A stretch of DNA of 64,000 nt from Lasiosphaeria ovina (GCA_033439765.1 JAULSN010000001.1:248001-312000); one strand, 5' to 3'; shown: positions 23,435 through 35,291, counted from the stretch's first letter. Made by a program: numbers and translations. The notes: generated from the letters alone by a model not told the origin.

Positions 23435-25016
23435 GCCTGCGCCGCCGCTTGCGTTGCCTCGACATCGTGCCCATCATCAACGTCACCGCCTGGCATTACG
23501 GAATGCGCGACAGGCCCGACGCCGACGAGCGACCCAACCCCCCCAATAATCCCCGTCAGAATCCCCACGGCCGTCGGCACGAAGCTGGGTACAGTGACAT
23601 TAGGAAATGCCGTCACGGCAGGGATCACAGCGCGGGGCGGCTCGCGGGTGACACGCGTGGTGCGCGATGCCAGAGTCTCAACAATTGTCGGCACCGGCGG
23701 CGACACGTACATGGCAATGGTGTGGGCAGCCCCGATGCCCGGGTCTGAAAACAGCACGGGATACTCGTCGGCGGCATGCAGCACGCGGCACAGTGCTTTG
23801 CCGCCCGCCTCGGCCGCGTCCACGACCGCTGCCTGCGCTGCGTGCGCCAGCCAGCCTAGGCCGCGCTGAAGCTGGGCATCGATGCCCGGCATGAGGTCTG
23901 TCAGCGGCGCCCCTGCTGCGCGCACAAACTGTGGAAGGCACAAGAAAAGGTCGTGGCCGTTGCTGATGGGCTTACACGGGTGAGAGAGTTTAACCGCGGT
24001 CGTGGCCGTGGCCGTCGTTGTGACAATGACTGTGGACGTGGCAATGGTCCCGCCAGGCTCGAGCCACGAGTGGAAGGCGGCCTCACAGGCCTTCTCGCCG
24101 CTATTGGCGCCAGGGAACTGGCACGTCCAAGACAGCACCGCCCAGTCGCCGCCTGCCTTGTCGTCCCGCGAGAGAAAGTTGCACTCGGACGGCCCAAAGA
24201 AGACATGCGGCTCCCTGAGCAGGGCGTCGATGATATCATCAACCTCTACAACAACCGTAAAGTTGGTCTCTGCCATCTTCTGGACTGATTTACTGCGAGC
24301 CAGTTTCTGGGCAACAGCCACGCTGTCCCTGCCAAAAATATTTGATTGAGTGACAGGCATCTGCGACACAATATCCACCATCTGGTCCATGAATCCCGCC
24401 ACCAGAACCGACGAGACCGCAACACAGCCAGGGGCGAAGCGGTGCATGCCAGCAGCGTCAAACACAAGGGTCTCGCCGGTCGCCGACGACACGAGCGCGA
24501 CATGGCCGGCAGCGGACGCGTTGGAAGAGATGTCGAGCAGGAACGGCGAGCCGTCGACCAGCGCCCCAACGTACTCTGGCGCCGTGGCATTGTCCCCGAC
24601 GTAGAAGAAGACGGCGTCCTCATCGGCTACCGAGGCGGTGCTGGTGGCGGTGGGACTGGCCCTGTCTACCGAGAGCGCTATAGCGTCGAGCGCTGACAGC
24701 GGCGTCGGCAGGCTGTAGCACCACGCGGGCGAGCTGGCAGGCTGGATGGTGATGTCGCTGAGCACGGCGTTGGCGAGTATGATGCTTGTCGACACGGGGC
24801 CCTGCTCGAAGATCTGCCACCGGCAAATCAGCTGCCGCCTTTTGGAGTCTTACACTTTCATATGGTGTTTCTTACGGTTGTCGTCTCCTCGGCAGCGCAG
24901 ATGGTCCAGACCGTCTCGGTCACGACCATGGTGGCCCATATCCACGGACTTGTGTCTATCTGTGCACCAGCGAAGAACCAGCCTGCGTAAACGGCTGCAG
25001 CGAAGCGCAAGGCCAT
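23416..25016 (-). CDS. Secreted or membrane-anchored protein of unknown function
   Basis: Exon 1 (25016-24876) and exon 2 (24813-23416) join in phase 0 (GTAAGA, GCAG), giving 512 residues. A signal peptide (MALRFAAAVYAGWFFAGAQ) leads into an ectodomain with about nine scattered Cys, several N-glycosylation sites (NAT, NAS, NFT, NVT) and a Thr/Val-rich segment with STVIVTTTATATT near the middle. A hydrophobic Gly-rich segment near the C-terminus (AVGILTGIIGGVGSLVGVG) may insert in a membrane. I recognise no catalytic motif. GC-rich codon use and the clean intron argue for a real gene. No neighbour suggests a pathway; a surface role is inferred from the topology. Confidence 0.72.
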
Positions 25017-25717
25017 GACTGCAGCAGTGCGAGAAGGCTGCGCTTTGGCCGGTGTTCCGATTTATTGCACCGAATGTTTCCTCGACATTTCGAGAGGAGA
25101 ACTGCAGAATCACATTTTCTGGGGCAAAGCAATCAGGCCTTCCAGACTCCAGTCGAGTTCTGCTGCCAAGCCGAGAACTAGGTAGGAAGGCGCTACAGCA
25201 TCTTAAAAGCCGAGCAGCGGCAGGTGGAGGAAGCGAAGCGTTGCTACTTCCTTTGCTTCTATGAGACGGTGAAGAAGGCAAGATCGAGGAGAGGAGAGCT
25301 TCGTTGCACTGTTGGGACCTTCCAAAAGTAGCCAACTTGGGGCAACCACATTGGAGTTGAGGTTCGGAGCTACACCTGTCACAACAAAACCCCGCACCCC
25401 CTTTTATCTCCAAAACAGATTGGAAAAGGGTAAATTTCGGCTAGAACTAGAATGCTCAACATCGTACCAGCTCCATTCCGAAGGTTCAGCGGCCCATGCG
25501 AGGAAGCCTGCAGGCTGAGGTTAAGACGCAGCCAAAATCTTCCTTGCCGAGTACCATAACACCACGGAATTCCAAGGAAAAATCAAAGGGATCGAAAGTT
25601 AACTTGCACATCCATCATTGAACAAACACCTTCAACCGTTGACAGCCGTGTCCTCGGCCAAGCCGAGCTGCCGAGCCTACCCTTTTATCTCTTGACACAC
25701 TACCGGCAGCCACAGTG
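25017..25717. other. Intergenic stretch
   Basis: A head-to-head gap between the secreted orphan and the NPP1-like relic. A frame on the plus strand near 25052-25264 has no recognisable character. Confidence 0.45.
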
Positions 25718-26599
25718 ATGCGACTCCTCTCCCGGGGGCTAACCAGCTCTCTACTGCTGCTGGCCAGCGCAGCCGCCGCCACGGCACCACCCATCACGGA
25801 CACGGCCATGGCAGCCCTCCTCGCGGGCGACGGGGCGGACCTTGCGCTGGCGGCCGCGCCCATGTGGCTGTTCATCGAGGCGCTATGGCAGGTGCCATGC
25901 TACCCGACGCACGCGACAGACGCGGACGGGCAGCAAACCCCGTCGGCGGCGCTGTGCAGCTACCCCAACACGGGGTGCAACTGCCGCAACCACGCCGAGC
26001 CGCCGTTTCCCGTCTACTATTCGGTGAGCCGGTGCGATCTAGCCGAGGTGCGCGTCGCGTACAACATCTTCTTCGAGAAGAACGGCTGTTCGCCCGACGT
26101 GCTAAGCGGCCACCGCTACGACTAGGAGCGCGTCATCGTCGTCTAGCAGCGCGCCGGTGGCAACGCTACTGCCGTCGCCGCGAAGAACAAAGACAAGTAG
26201 GAGCCCACCCGCATGCTGCTCGGCCGGACGCTGGCAGGCCGCGTGGCGGGACCAACGGGCGAACTGGCCGCGAACATCCCAAGGTGTATGTCAGCTGGTC
26301 CAAGCACGCTGCCTACCACACGCGCCGCACCGGCTGGATCGACCCACTGTCGCAGCTGACGTGGAACGCGTATTGCGGTGAGGACTGATGGTATTTTCCC
26401 AAGAAGGGTGAGTGTTGATCCCTGTATCCTCCCGCACCCGGGGAGAGGAAAGAGGCAGGACATATGCTGACGCACTGGTTTAGGTGACTATCTGCAAGCT
26501 GACGCGTCGACGCCGCTTGGTGCCACCATTGCCGGCTTCGACTGGGGCCATGCCGATAGCTTCCCGGCTCGGGTGCACGAGAAGCCGTGCGAGGTATAG
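25718..26599 (+). pseudogene. NPP1-like (necrosis-inducing protein family) gene, broken
   Basis: The ATG opens a signal peptide (MRLLSRGLTSSLLLLASAAA) and about 130 residues that resemble the start of a divergent NPP1/NLP-type secreted protein, up to a GHRYD motif. The family's conserved heptapeptide is interrupted there by TAG (26123-26125). Two more in-frame TAG codons follow at 26144-26146 and 26198-26200, and the next conserved-looking block (around 26275-26388, containing VYVSWSKHAAYHTRR) lies in another frame. A possible intron (GTGAGT near 26408, TTTAG near 26484) leads to a last short segment ending with TAG at about 26597. The stops are compatible with G-to-A changes as made by RIP. 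No functional product is expected. The family assignment is by motif and layout, without alignment. Confidence 0.65.
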
Positions 26600-28304
26600 T
26601 GGAGCGACGGGTGGTTGTTGAAGTGCTTAGTGCAGCTTGTAGTTGGGGGGGGGGGACTCGGATTTGCTGGGGTTTGAGGCGAGAGAGCTCTCGTGATGTC
26701 GACTCGTCTTGTGGGGTTCGGAAGTTTTCGTTTTTTGTTGTAGACTTTGTTGTCGAGCACGGAAGGGTTGGGGGTCGGTAACTAGCCACGGACTCGAGTG
26801 GTCGGGATGACTGCTTATTCACATGTAGCTACGAGCCCGAGTCTCCGAATTTAGCCACCTGCTTCCGTTAGAAGTAGAGTTTTGATTATATCGGCCAGAT
26901 TATCGTTGTACCTAAGTGCCAATAGGGAGTTCGTCTTTGTTGTTTCTCTAGGAGTCCCTTCTTCGTCTGTGTAACTAATCATCGACTGGCTCCAACTCAT
27001 AAAGCCTGCCATCCATGTAGATCCAAACTTCATCTAGTATCTTCCCGAAGCTTGACTTGCGTAGGATGACCTGAGCTAGCAAGTCGTATGCGAGTCCGCG
27101 GAGTAAGGTAATCGAAGCTGTGAAGGGCCTGAGCTCGTCGTCAATTTAAGCTCGCAGGGGGTCTTTCAGCCACGTCAGGCTTGGCTAGTGTCTGTGATAA
27201 TCGATGACAAGTTGATCAAGCCCATGGGAGCGAATATCTTTATTGCCGTGTCAGCAAATCAACGGGTTTTGGATGGCGAGGATCTGAGGCTGAGGTTTCG
27301 GGGCGGTGCTCTGGAAAGGCTTGAGAGGAAGAACAAAGAGAAGCCCAAAGGCCTCGAAGCTTTATTGTGTTGTACCTTTGGCAGGACAAACCTATTCACG
27401 TTCTTTGTGTCTGGCGAGGGCCAAGGTCGAGATGGAGTCTAGCCCACTCAAACTCTCTCGCGATCGCGGCCGCGGTTACGGCTTGATATCGACTTTTGAA
27501 ACGGAATATGGCGTGGGAGATCGGAAATTGCGAACACTGGGCCGGAAGCGTGCTGGGGCTCTCTCGTGTTTGTGTCTCTTGCGGCGTCGGATAGCAGTTT
27601 TTCGTGAATATTGGTGGGGGGTATTTGACTGCGAGAGTAGGGAACGTGGCGGGGGTCGATGTTCAGATCGGGGGATGTTGGATCGGGGCTAGGGTATCGA
27701 TGCGAGGTGGATACGTCCTGGGTCGAACAAAATCGGCAGTCCGTCGGCGGACGCATTTTCAGACAGCAAGAAAGCAGAGAGAGGGGCGCCTGCGAACGAC
27801 AGCCGCCACAGTGCAGATTTTGGTCAAAGTCCCTGTTGGGCTGGTGAAAAAAAGACCGATAGGCCAGGTCAACTTTGCGGTGGGAGACCGCAGGCACAGC
27901 TACATCAGTTCTGGGCCGCAAACACGAGACAAAATCAACGCTGTCTTCTACATATGCAAGTATCAGTGTTTCATTGTACGAATATCAAATAGGGCATTTA
28001 TCTTAGTGTTGTTATGTAGTTTCTATTATTAGCAGATGGCCGTCCCCTTTCAGCCTCGCTGCCCAAATATTTACCAACGGGCACAAGAGGGAAGACGCGT
28101 ATTCGGGTTCATACCAAGAAGATCTGGTAAATAAGGCCACTATTCATTAGCCATCGGTCCGCTGAAGAAAACAAGGACATCATGCCTGGTCCCTATCGTA
28201 ATTACAGTGGCTCCTTCTAGGTTTGTAAGCTCCATGAGCTGCTCGGTGTAGTTCGTCCGATGTCTCGACGGTTAACGGGGCCTTGCTGCCAGAACCCCTC
28301 GCTT

Positions 28305-28472
28305 GTAATGACGAAAAGGCAATGCTGATGCTATTATTGACCATGGTGGCGGTAATAGCTATGGAACCAATGGGGGTAATGACGAAAAGGCAATGCTGAT
28401 GCTATTATTGACCATGGCGATGGTAATAGCTATGGAACCAATGGGGGTAATGGGGGTCAAAGGCAATGCTGG
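28305..28472. repeat. 71-bp tandem duplication plus partial third copy
   Basis: The unit starting GTAATGACGAAAAGGCAATG is repeated at 28305-28375 and 28376-28446 with one difference (GGTGGC versus GGCGAT region), followed by a diverged partial copy. It has no coding context. Confidence 0.9.
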
Positions 28473-28600
28473 TGTGTGATGGTGATGGCGATAATAGTGC
28501 TCCGAGAATGGTGCCCGGGAAATGACCCTGTTTGAAGCTCAGGAAATGTGCTCGGAGAGTGATTGATGCTCGGAGAGAGAATGTAACGCAAGACTGCCAT

Positions 28601-28638
<38 letters not shown>
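28601..28638. repeat. (TCTG)n microsatellite
   Basis: About nine and a half perfect TCTG units lie in non-coding DNA just downstream of the repeat-containing small gene. Confidence 0.95.
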
Positions 28639-28793
28639 CACTACCCGCGGCGAAAAGAAACTCTGTCTCCCAAAACTCCATGGTCTCCTCCCACTCCATG
28701 GTCTCCTCCACTCCATTGTCTCCCAGGCTGCAAATATGTGCCAACTACCAAAAGACAGGTGCGACAGACGCAAGAGACCGACCACCCGCCCGC

Positions 28794-29556
28794 TCACTCG
28801 ATGTTCCAAGGGTCCAAAAACGCGTCATTGTCGTCATCCGGTTGCCATGATCGGGCTAGAGAGGGTTAGTCAGGGACTAGATGGAGGGTTAGTCAGGCAG
28901 GGCAGAGTTGGAAGGGTGGTGGTTGCGGAAAAGGGCAGAGCAGAAAAGGTTTGCGTGGTGGTTGGCAGAGCAGAGTTGGAAGGGTACGAGGGAAAGGTGC
29001 CTCGATTTTTGGGTCTGGAAGGACAAACTCACTGAACATATCGGGCCAAGAGTCTAGGTAGTCTTGAATGTTGAAGGGGTTAGGGCTCTCCTCCTTGGTC
29101 GTCGGGGACTCCCCTTGGGTCCATGTACTAGGCACGACGCACCCTGCGTGTTGTTGGGAGCTGGCGCGGCCCACACGCTGCCAGCCATCTCTGCATGGGC
29201 GTCTGCGGAGTCCTGTCCTGGGGAATGGGCCTTCCCGGCGAGGGAACAAGGTCGGCGGGGGACCACTCCCGCACCCGCTTGCCCTCTCTGGACATTTCGT
29301 TAGGGGACGACCCCCGCAGCCGCTTGCCGCTTTTGAACATACCCTCTGGGGCCATCTCGCCCCCCTTGTGCTCAGGAATGAGCGGAAGAAGGTCTTTTGG
29401 CGACCACTCCCTCAGACGCTTGCCGTCTCTGAACGTGTCATTGGGAGACCACTCCCGCAGCCGCTTGCGGCCGCGGGAGTGGTCGATGCCCTCTGGGCCC
29501 TCCAAGTCGATTGCATCGGCCGTTTCTTTCCCCGTTGCCCGAGAGCCCCGGCCCAT
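28794..29556 (-). CDS. Small protein with KRLREWSP repeats, unknown function
   Basis: The proposed model has exons 29556-29177, 29127-29033 and 28855-28794, giving 178 residues in one frame. The N-terminal part carries four related units (RKRLREWSPNDTF, GKRLREWSPKDLL, GKRLRGSSPNEMS, GKRVREWSPADLV). Basic Lys-Arg plus Ser-Pro is typical of nuclear localisation and proline-directed phosphorylation sites, but this is inference. The C-terminus is acidic (NPFNIQDYLDSWPDMF, then WQPDDDNDAFLDPWNIE). The last intron is well supported (GTGAGT donor, CTCTCTAG acceptor after CTAACCC). The first, 49 bp with a GTGTGG donor, is weaker. The opposite strand also has an open frame (29068-29844), which I regard as a shadow. 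It matches no family I know. Confidence 0.45.
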
Positions 29557-30415
29557 GTCAACCCAATGTCACCTACTAAGAGAACCGCCTGGCAACAGCA
29601 TCCGTGGTACACGGAGCTCCTGTTTCTCCACCCAAGGTACGTGCACAGACAAAGACCTTGCCGCTCCCGACTCGAACTTCTGCGCGCTCACCAGGTGATC
29701 TACCCTTGTAAATGTAGGTTGCCCCTCCCTCCTCTCGCAGCCTCCCCCTCTTCCTCTGCACAAACACTAAGCAAGAACATTCTCGTCACTCTCCATTCTG
29801 CGTCTGTCCCTCTCCTGACAACCTTGTTCATCACAAGAACCTGAGCGGTCGCGCGCCTTCTCTCCCCTCGACACACACGCTTTCGCCGCTGAATAGAAGC
29901 GCTTCCCTATCAAGCCTTCACCCTTCCTTACCTCTGCTTCGCAGCCTTCTTCCCCGTCGCAGGAGACAACTCAACACACCCCGAGCGGCCGTCTGCCTCG
30001 CTTCCCTTGATTATCCTTCAACACCTCGCCTGTTCACCGAACACCACCGGGTATGGGAACCTGTGTCCACTAGTATCACGTCACTTGGCTTGTTACTTCA
30101 CACCGCCTTGAGGACCATCACCACAATCATAAAGTCATTGTTGCGTTCAGCAGACTATTCATTCTCATCTACAATTCGCGTATCCACACCGCCGCTTTGA
30201 CAAACTCTTCATCCTTGACGCTACACTCTTCTTCATTCAGCATCCTAGTGAGACTGTCTTCTAACCGACAGCAGGACTAAACACGACCAGTACCAAGCAG
30301 AACAGACTCTTTATCCTCTGCCGACCCAGCGCAACTATAGTCGGAACCCTCAACCTGCATCAATAACTTCTCGTCAACAAATTTGATCAACTAGTAGCAC
30401 CTACCTACTTCGACA
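29557..30415. other. Intergenic stretch, pyrimidine-rich leader
   Basis: The plus strand is C/T-rich with many short ACACACC and CTTCC runs up to the next start, typical of a long fungal promoter and 5' leader. No gene is supported. Confidence 0.5.
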
Positions 30416-32305
30416 ATGAACCGTTTACCGAACGAGGTCAAGCACATGGTTGTGCAAAATATCCACGACCGCGACTCGAAAGAAGCTTTGACGTGTGTGT
30501 CGCGCGAGTGGCAGGTCGTTGTCGAGTGTTTCACGTTTGAGAGTCTCCAGGTCTTTTCCAACGAAGAGTATGATGAACAGTCTAAAGCAGAGAATTCGTC
30601 CATCGACGAGCCGATCAACTCGTGGGAGATGTTCAAGCAATGCTTTTCGGGTGAAAACGAGAATCGACGCGTTTATCTACGTCATCTTGTCTATCGAATC
30701 GTCCTTCCGCCATACGCGTCTTCCGAAAACGACAAGGAGCCAGAATCAAGGCTGGTGAGGAGGCGCAACGACGTTCGCGCAACACGTGCGGTGCATAAGC
30801 TGCTCCGCTTCCTCTCCGAGTGGTCTCCGGACTTAAAGAGTCGCCTTACCCTGAGAATGTTTGCCGAGTCCCCTTCCGACTGTCGACACTTGGGGCCTCA
30901 TAACAACAACACTCGAGAACGTACCCATAATGAGGCCACCCCGAGGCAGAGGCGCGGGCCGTGGTACCCGGACGAATATATCTATCCGGGCCACATGCGG
31001 TGGATAAACTCTCAATTGAGCATCTTGGACCACATACCTGCCGATAGCGACCCTTCCGATAGCGACCTCCACGCCGATCACCGACCCTTGAGCCCAGTTC
31101 CCTTTATCAATACATTATACATTGGCCCTTACAATGACCCAAAGGGCCGTCGGTTTGATGCTTCTCGGCAAGTCTGGCTCACGAGCCTGATGCCCAAGTT
31201 GGAGACGACAGAGTGGAGTGGGGACCACTACGGCAACCCTGGCATATGCTCGCATATCCACGACGACATTACAAAGGCCATTGAGAACTATAGCATGCCG
31301 CCCACGCTCAAGCATCTCGAGTTTCATTTCGACCAAGATAGGCTTCCCGATCCCAGAATCCTCGTCATCCCTCGCGAGTTTGTACCACCTTCCGAGGTTA
31401 GTAGCCCACTCTGTCGGGCTATTAGCAAGGTCGGCCGGGCGAGTAATCTTCGCGAATTTCGATATTTCGGGCTCGCCGACCGCTCGATATTTCTTCCGGC
31501 AGTACAAGAGAGCCAGGTAGTTGATGACGAGGGCCTCCCGGCCGCTCTTTCCAACGAAGCAGAAGAAGAACCCTTCTGGAAAGAGCTCGAACGACTCGAC
31601 GTGTACTTTGAAACCATCTCCCCGACCGGAATGCGTTACTTCCAGTTTAACACTGTCCCACGCCCGGTCGCCCCCATCTATTACCACGGCCCGCTCAACA
31701 ACCGGCCCATCTACGCTGCGCAAAGCAGGGACGACTTCCTCGCGGTGGCAGCCGAGGTCGCCACGACGGCCCGCACCCTGCCACGTGACTGGACTCCCCT
31801 CGCTCGCACGCCGGGCCCGAGGGAGCTACGGCACTCCGTCGGGCGCCCAATCCCGCACGACTACCAGGAGGCCATCTTGCTCCAACCGAAGTGGTCCCAA
31901 ATGAGCTTCTGGGGCAGCAGACTCCCCGACGACGCTGTCGTGGTCCCCTTCCTGCAGGCCTTCGTGCAGGCCATCACACGCATGCCCAAGATCCGGAGCG
32001 CATGCCTGCACACTCTCATTCCAGGGCCAATGGGCCCGCCCCATAAAGCCCTGTGGGGCGTCGCGTTCACTGTCCCCGGCAGCCCATGCGACCTGAATCG
32101 CCTCCTGGCAGAAGACAGCCAGGCCGAAGAGGATGCCAGAATCTTGGCCAAGCCGCGTTTTACCTTCAGCACTGGCAGCTGGCGACCCACCCCCGAGTTG
32201 CGCGCAATGTGTCTTGCGGCCAGCTGGCTGCGGTTTGGGATGGACGCCGAGCTGGTGTTTCTGCCGGAGAATCGGCGGCCTAAATCGGCGGACCTTTCTG
32301 GCTGA
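30416..32305 (+). CDS. F-box-like protein (629 residues)
   Basis: A single uninterrupted frame. The N-terminus MNRLPNEVKHMVVQNIHDRDSKEALTCV fits a short fungal F-box (LP.E. start with a hydrophobic helix pair), which would bind Skp1 in an SCF ubiquitin ligase. The rest is typical of large fungal F-box orphans sometimes grouped as DUF6546-like: alternating helix and strand segments such as FINTLYIGPYNDPKGRRF, LPKLETTEWSG-like LMPKLETTEWSGDHYG, LKHLEFHFDQDRLPDPR and a C-terminal LRAMCLAASWLRFGMDAELV. No catalytic motif is expected. Substrates cannot be guessed. It is one of four F-box-like loci in the window. Confidence 0.75.
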   Translation: MNRLPNEVKHMVVQNIHDRDSKEALTCVSREWQVVVECFTFESLQVFSNEEYDEQSKAENSSIDEPINSWEMFKQCFSGENENRRVYLRHLVYRIVLPPYASSENDKEPESRLVRRRNDVRATRAVHKLLRFLSEWSPDLKSRLTLRMFAESPSDCRHLGPHNNNTRERTHNEATPRQRRGPWYPDEYIYPGHMRWINSQLSILDHIPADSDPSDSDLHADHRPLSPVPFINTLYIGPYNDPKGRRFDASRQVWLTSLMPKLETTEWSGDHYGNPGICSHIHDDITKAIENYSMPPTLKHLEFHFDQDRLPDPRILVIPREFVPPSEVSSPLCRAISKVGRASNLREFRYFGLADRSIFLPAVQESQVVDDEGLPAALSNEAEEEPFWKELERLDVYFETISPTGMRYFQFNTVPRPVAPIYYHGPLNNRPIYAAQSRDDFLAVAAEVATTARTLPRDWTPLARTPGPRELRHSVGRPIPHDYQEAILLQPKWSQMSFWGSRLPDDAVVVPFLQAFVQAITRMPKIRSACLHTLIPGPMGPPHKALWGVAFTVPGSPCDLNRLLAEDSQAEEDARILAKPRFTFSTGSWRPTPELRAMCLAASWLRFGMDAELVFLPENRRPKSADLSG

Positions 32306-33319
32306 AGACGCCCGATTCTTACCCGATCAGCCAGTGTGGAGATCGACGATGTTGGATTCGAGGCATACTATGTGGCGTAGTGGTCTAGGTTGCGATTGTG
32401 GCTGCGGAGAAGATGGGTAGGTGTGGTTGTCCCTAAGCGGATCTTTTAAGGTGTCGTCTCCCCTGAGACTTGGCCGAAGGGTCTGTTTGTCTGTGGTAAT
32501 CCGGGTCATGATTATGGGGTCTGGTTGGTTCAGACACTGAGTCTGGGGCTACCAAGAATATCGATATAGGATGTAGGCAGATTTCACTTGCGGATAGCGG
32601 AGGAGGAAGTGAAAGCTGCGGTTAGCAACGTATTTAAGGAATGCCAACTCCTATTTTATGTGGCATATTTTACGCTGTTTGTTCTAGCATGATAATTAAG
32701 AGTCTGATTCATTTTAATAATAGGCGACACACTCGAACTAGCTACTCACCGAGGTTCCAAAGCACCCTGGCCAAGTCGCAATAAGGGGTTTACCCCTTTT
32801 GTGTCAAACGCAGAAGTACATCCCTAAACCTCCCATGTCACACAAACCCAACAATCCTTCCAGGAAACTGTCTTTTGCCAAAAGCTTCTACACGTTTATT
32901 TGCGCCAGGGTTGTGCTTGTCTCCAGAGAAACAGTATTGGCTTCCAGTGTGGCATGCTAGGCAGAGGTCAAGCAGCTGTTCGTCAAATTGAACGGAACCC
33001 TAACCCTACAAACACGACACCGGCTCGTTACATTGGGTGCGCTCGGACTCGGCACTAAATATAGAGCAGGTTAACGCACGCCCTTTACGTGTCGTTGAAC
33101 GTGTCGTTGATAAACGAATACGCACCGATACGGGGTATAGTGGATCTACGCCCCATTATTAATCAATTCTTGTGCTAGATGCTCCCAACCCAATTCCAAC
33201 CTCAGTTGAACCACCAGATGACTTATCTTTCCCCATCTCACCCAATAAGAAAGCTTTCAGTCCCATTCGCCCGCATCCTGTCGTATCTCCAGCACAAGGG
33301 ACCCCCAACTTTCGGCAGC
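32306..33319. other. Intergenic stretch
   Basis: No gene is supported. A short CCCTAACCCTA (near 32997) resembles two telomere units but is not a telomere array. The last ~140 bases form the GST promoter and leader. Confidence 0.5.
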
Positions 33320-34226
33320 ATGGCTTCCGACGAGATTATCCTGTTCGACATCCCGTCCAAGGCGCCGGTCGAGTCGTGGTCGTTGAACCCGTGGAAGAGT
33401 GAGAATGTCCCGACTCCCATCGAATCAAGCTACTAATGACCACAGCACGCCTCCTTCTCAACTACAAGGGCCTGCAATACAGGACCGAATGGGTAATCTT
33501 CCCGCCCACCTCCCTCCCTCACTGCTCGCAACCTAACACCTGTGAAAACACAGCTCAACTACCCCCAAGTCAAGCCCCGGCTCGAGGGCCAGTAAGTTCT
33601 CCTCGTCCTCTCTTCACCCCCAGCACTAACCAACCCACGCGAAAAGCGTCGCGCCCCACGCCCCAGGGACACACATCGCGCCCTACACGATCCCGACGAT
33701 CCGCCTACCCGACGACACGTACATCGCCGACAGCCGCGCCATCGCCGACGCCATCAGCGCGCTGCACCCGTCGCCGCCGCTGCAGATCGACTCGCCGCAG
33801 CTGGAGTGGCTCATGGCCAACTACGGCCGCCTCATGACCCCGTTCCGCGGCGTCTACCTGCCGCTGGTGCCGCGGCGCCTGCTCGCCGACGAGAGTGTCG
33901 CGTACTGGTACGAGTCCAAGGCGCGCATCGCCGGGAAGTCCGTTGCCGACATTGAGCGCGACGAGGGCGGGGATGTGGCGTTCGCTGCTCTCGAGCCTTT
34001 TATGAAGGAGGTCACGGCTATGCTCAAGGAGAATCCGGCCGGGCCGTTATTTGGCGGCGAGCAGGTCGGCTATGTCGATTTCTTCTGGGCCGCGTTCTTG
34101 CTGTTCGTGCGCCGCATTGGCGAGGATGTCTGGGAGAAGCTGCTCGCGCGCTGCGGCGGCGACGGACGCGTCCATGCGGAGCTGCTTGAGGCTGTCAAGC
34201 CTTGGTCGGAGCGCAGTACCTACTAG
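33320..34226 (+). CDS. Glutathione S-transferase-like protein
   Basis: Four exons (33320-33398, 33446-33492, 33554-33591, 33647-34226) with GTGAGA, GTAATC and GTAAGT donors and CAG/AAG acceptors give 247 residues; the three introns sit in the first 90 codons. The spliced start reads ILFDIPSKAPVESW, NPWKTRLLLNYKGL, then IPTIRLPDDTYIADSRAIAD, the thioredoxin-fold N-domain of fungal GSTs with the glutathione-contacting Pro (in IPTI) and the acidic-Ser pair (DSRAIA). The helical C-domain holds GYVDFFWAAFLLFVRRIG. Such enzymes conjugate glutathione to electrophiles in the cytosol. No metabolite gene is adjacent, so a detoxification role is inferred from family only. Confidence 0.88.
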
Positions 34227-35291
34227 TCTTGTCGTGTAATATGGGGGTTGGCTGGTTGACGGTCGATTATTGTGAGGTTTGAACTGGAGGTGCTTGCAAT
34301 AGGTGTGCAAACTCTTCCATGAGTTTCGGATTGTTAAGAAGTATGGAAACTACTTCAATATGAAAAATTCGTGGGCTTCAGCGAGGCAATGAATTCGAGT
34401 AAATACGCGAGGTACATGAATGTTGATTGCTTAATGTTTCTCTCTGTCGCCTAAGATGTCATGGTTACCTTGGTAGAGTGGTTATCTTTCACACGAGATT
34501 GATTAATTAGCACAAACGACGTGCTTGGCCACGGAAATGTTGGCTGGCTCTCTTGGTTGTATAAAGTTAAAACATCTACACTGCTGCACATGTATATCAA
34601 AGTAGGGGGGACCGAAGAAATAGAGAGATACCCCTATGAATCTATGATCCTCAGCCGACTCCCAAGACCTAGGTATAGGTTGGACTTTACAGTGACCCTA
34701 ATCAGTGACCTGTACGGCACTCCCGCCGAGGTTGATAATTACTCGAGACTGGGCGCGTGAGGGTAGCTTACCCATAAGTCGATGCATTTTCAAGGCATAG
34801 CGGTTACTTATATGAATATGGCAACTTTCATCTCACTTCCTCGTCTCTATCCTCTTCGCTGTACATGGATGGGCCATGTGAACTAGTTATCAACCGCCCT
34901 GTTTATTTTTTGTGGAAACTTGTCCCTACTTGTATTCTTATTGGCCGCCCTTTCGACTGGACTTACTGCTGGCAACCGGGTGTACTGTTCACTTCCTATC
35001 AGCCGTACCGTACTTTCCACTAGCAAAACAGAGGTGCTGTTCACTAGAACCTGGCGGACGAGGGACACGGGTACCTTTTTTGGCACTTCCCCCCTCCAGC
35101 AGTCGGACATAAACTCAAGCACTTTGCAACCTCATCCCCCTCTATAAATAAGCCATTCCGCACTCACTCACCACCGCCAATGAAGTGATTAACAGTTCTC
35201 TTTTTTATCGCCAGTCTATTTCAGTCTTGCTATATCAGCTCTTACACATTCTCTTCATTCACTTTTCATTCGCGAGAAACCGACTTTCACA
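34227..35291. other. Intergenic stretch
   Basis: No gene is supported. A fragment at 34465-34515 resembles the D-arm and anticodon arm of a tRNA-Val(CAC) but lacks a T-arm. The last 250 bases hold the leader of the next F-box gene. Confidence 0.5.

Larger units (their letters stand above)
26600..28793. other. Gene-poor stretch
   Basis: I see no supported gene. A G11 tract is at 26645-26655. Frames at 27188-27692 (+) and 27448-27921 (-) overlap each other and have no recognisable character. The region ends in tandem duplications and a tetranucleotide microsatellite. Confidence 0.5.

Noticed and set aside
29068..29844. Plus-strand frame of 258 codons
   Set aside because: It overlaps the KRLREWSP repeat gene on the other strand, whose repeats are better explained as protein repeats; the plus frame shows no recognisable motifs.
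32994..33008. CCCTAACCCTA telomere-like repeat
   Set aside because: Only about two units with no array; chance occurrence is likely.
34465..34515. tRNA-Val(CAC)-like D-arm and anticodon arm
   Set aside because: No T-arm or acceptor stem follows, and the anticodon loop is one base short; at most a tRNA fragment.
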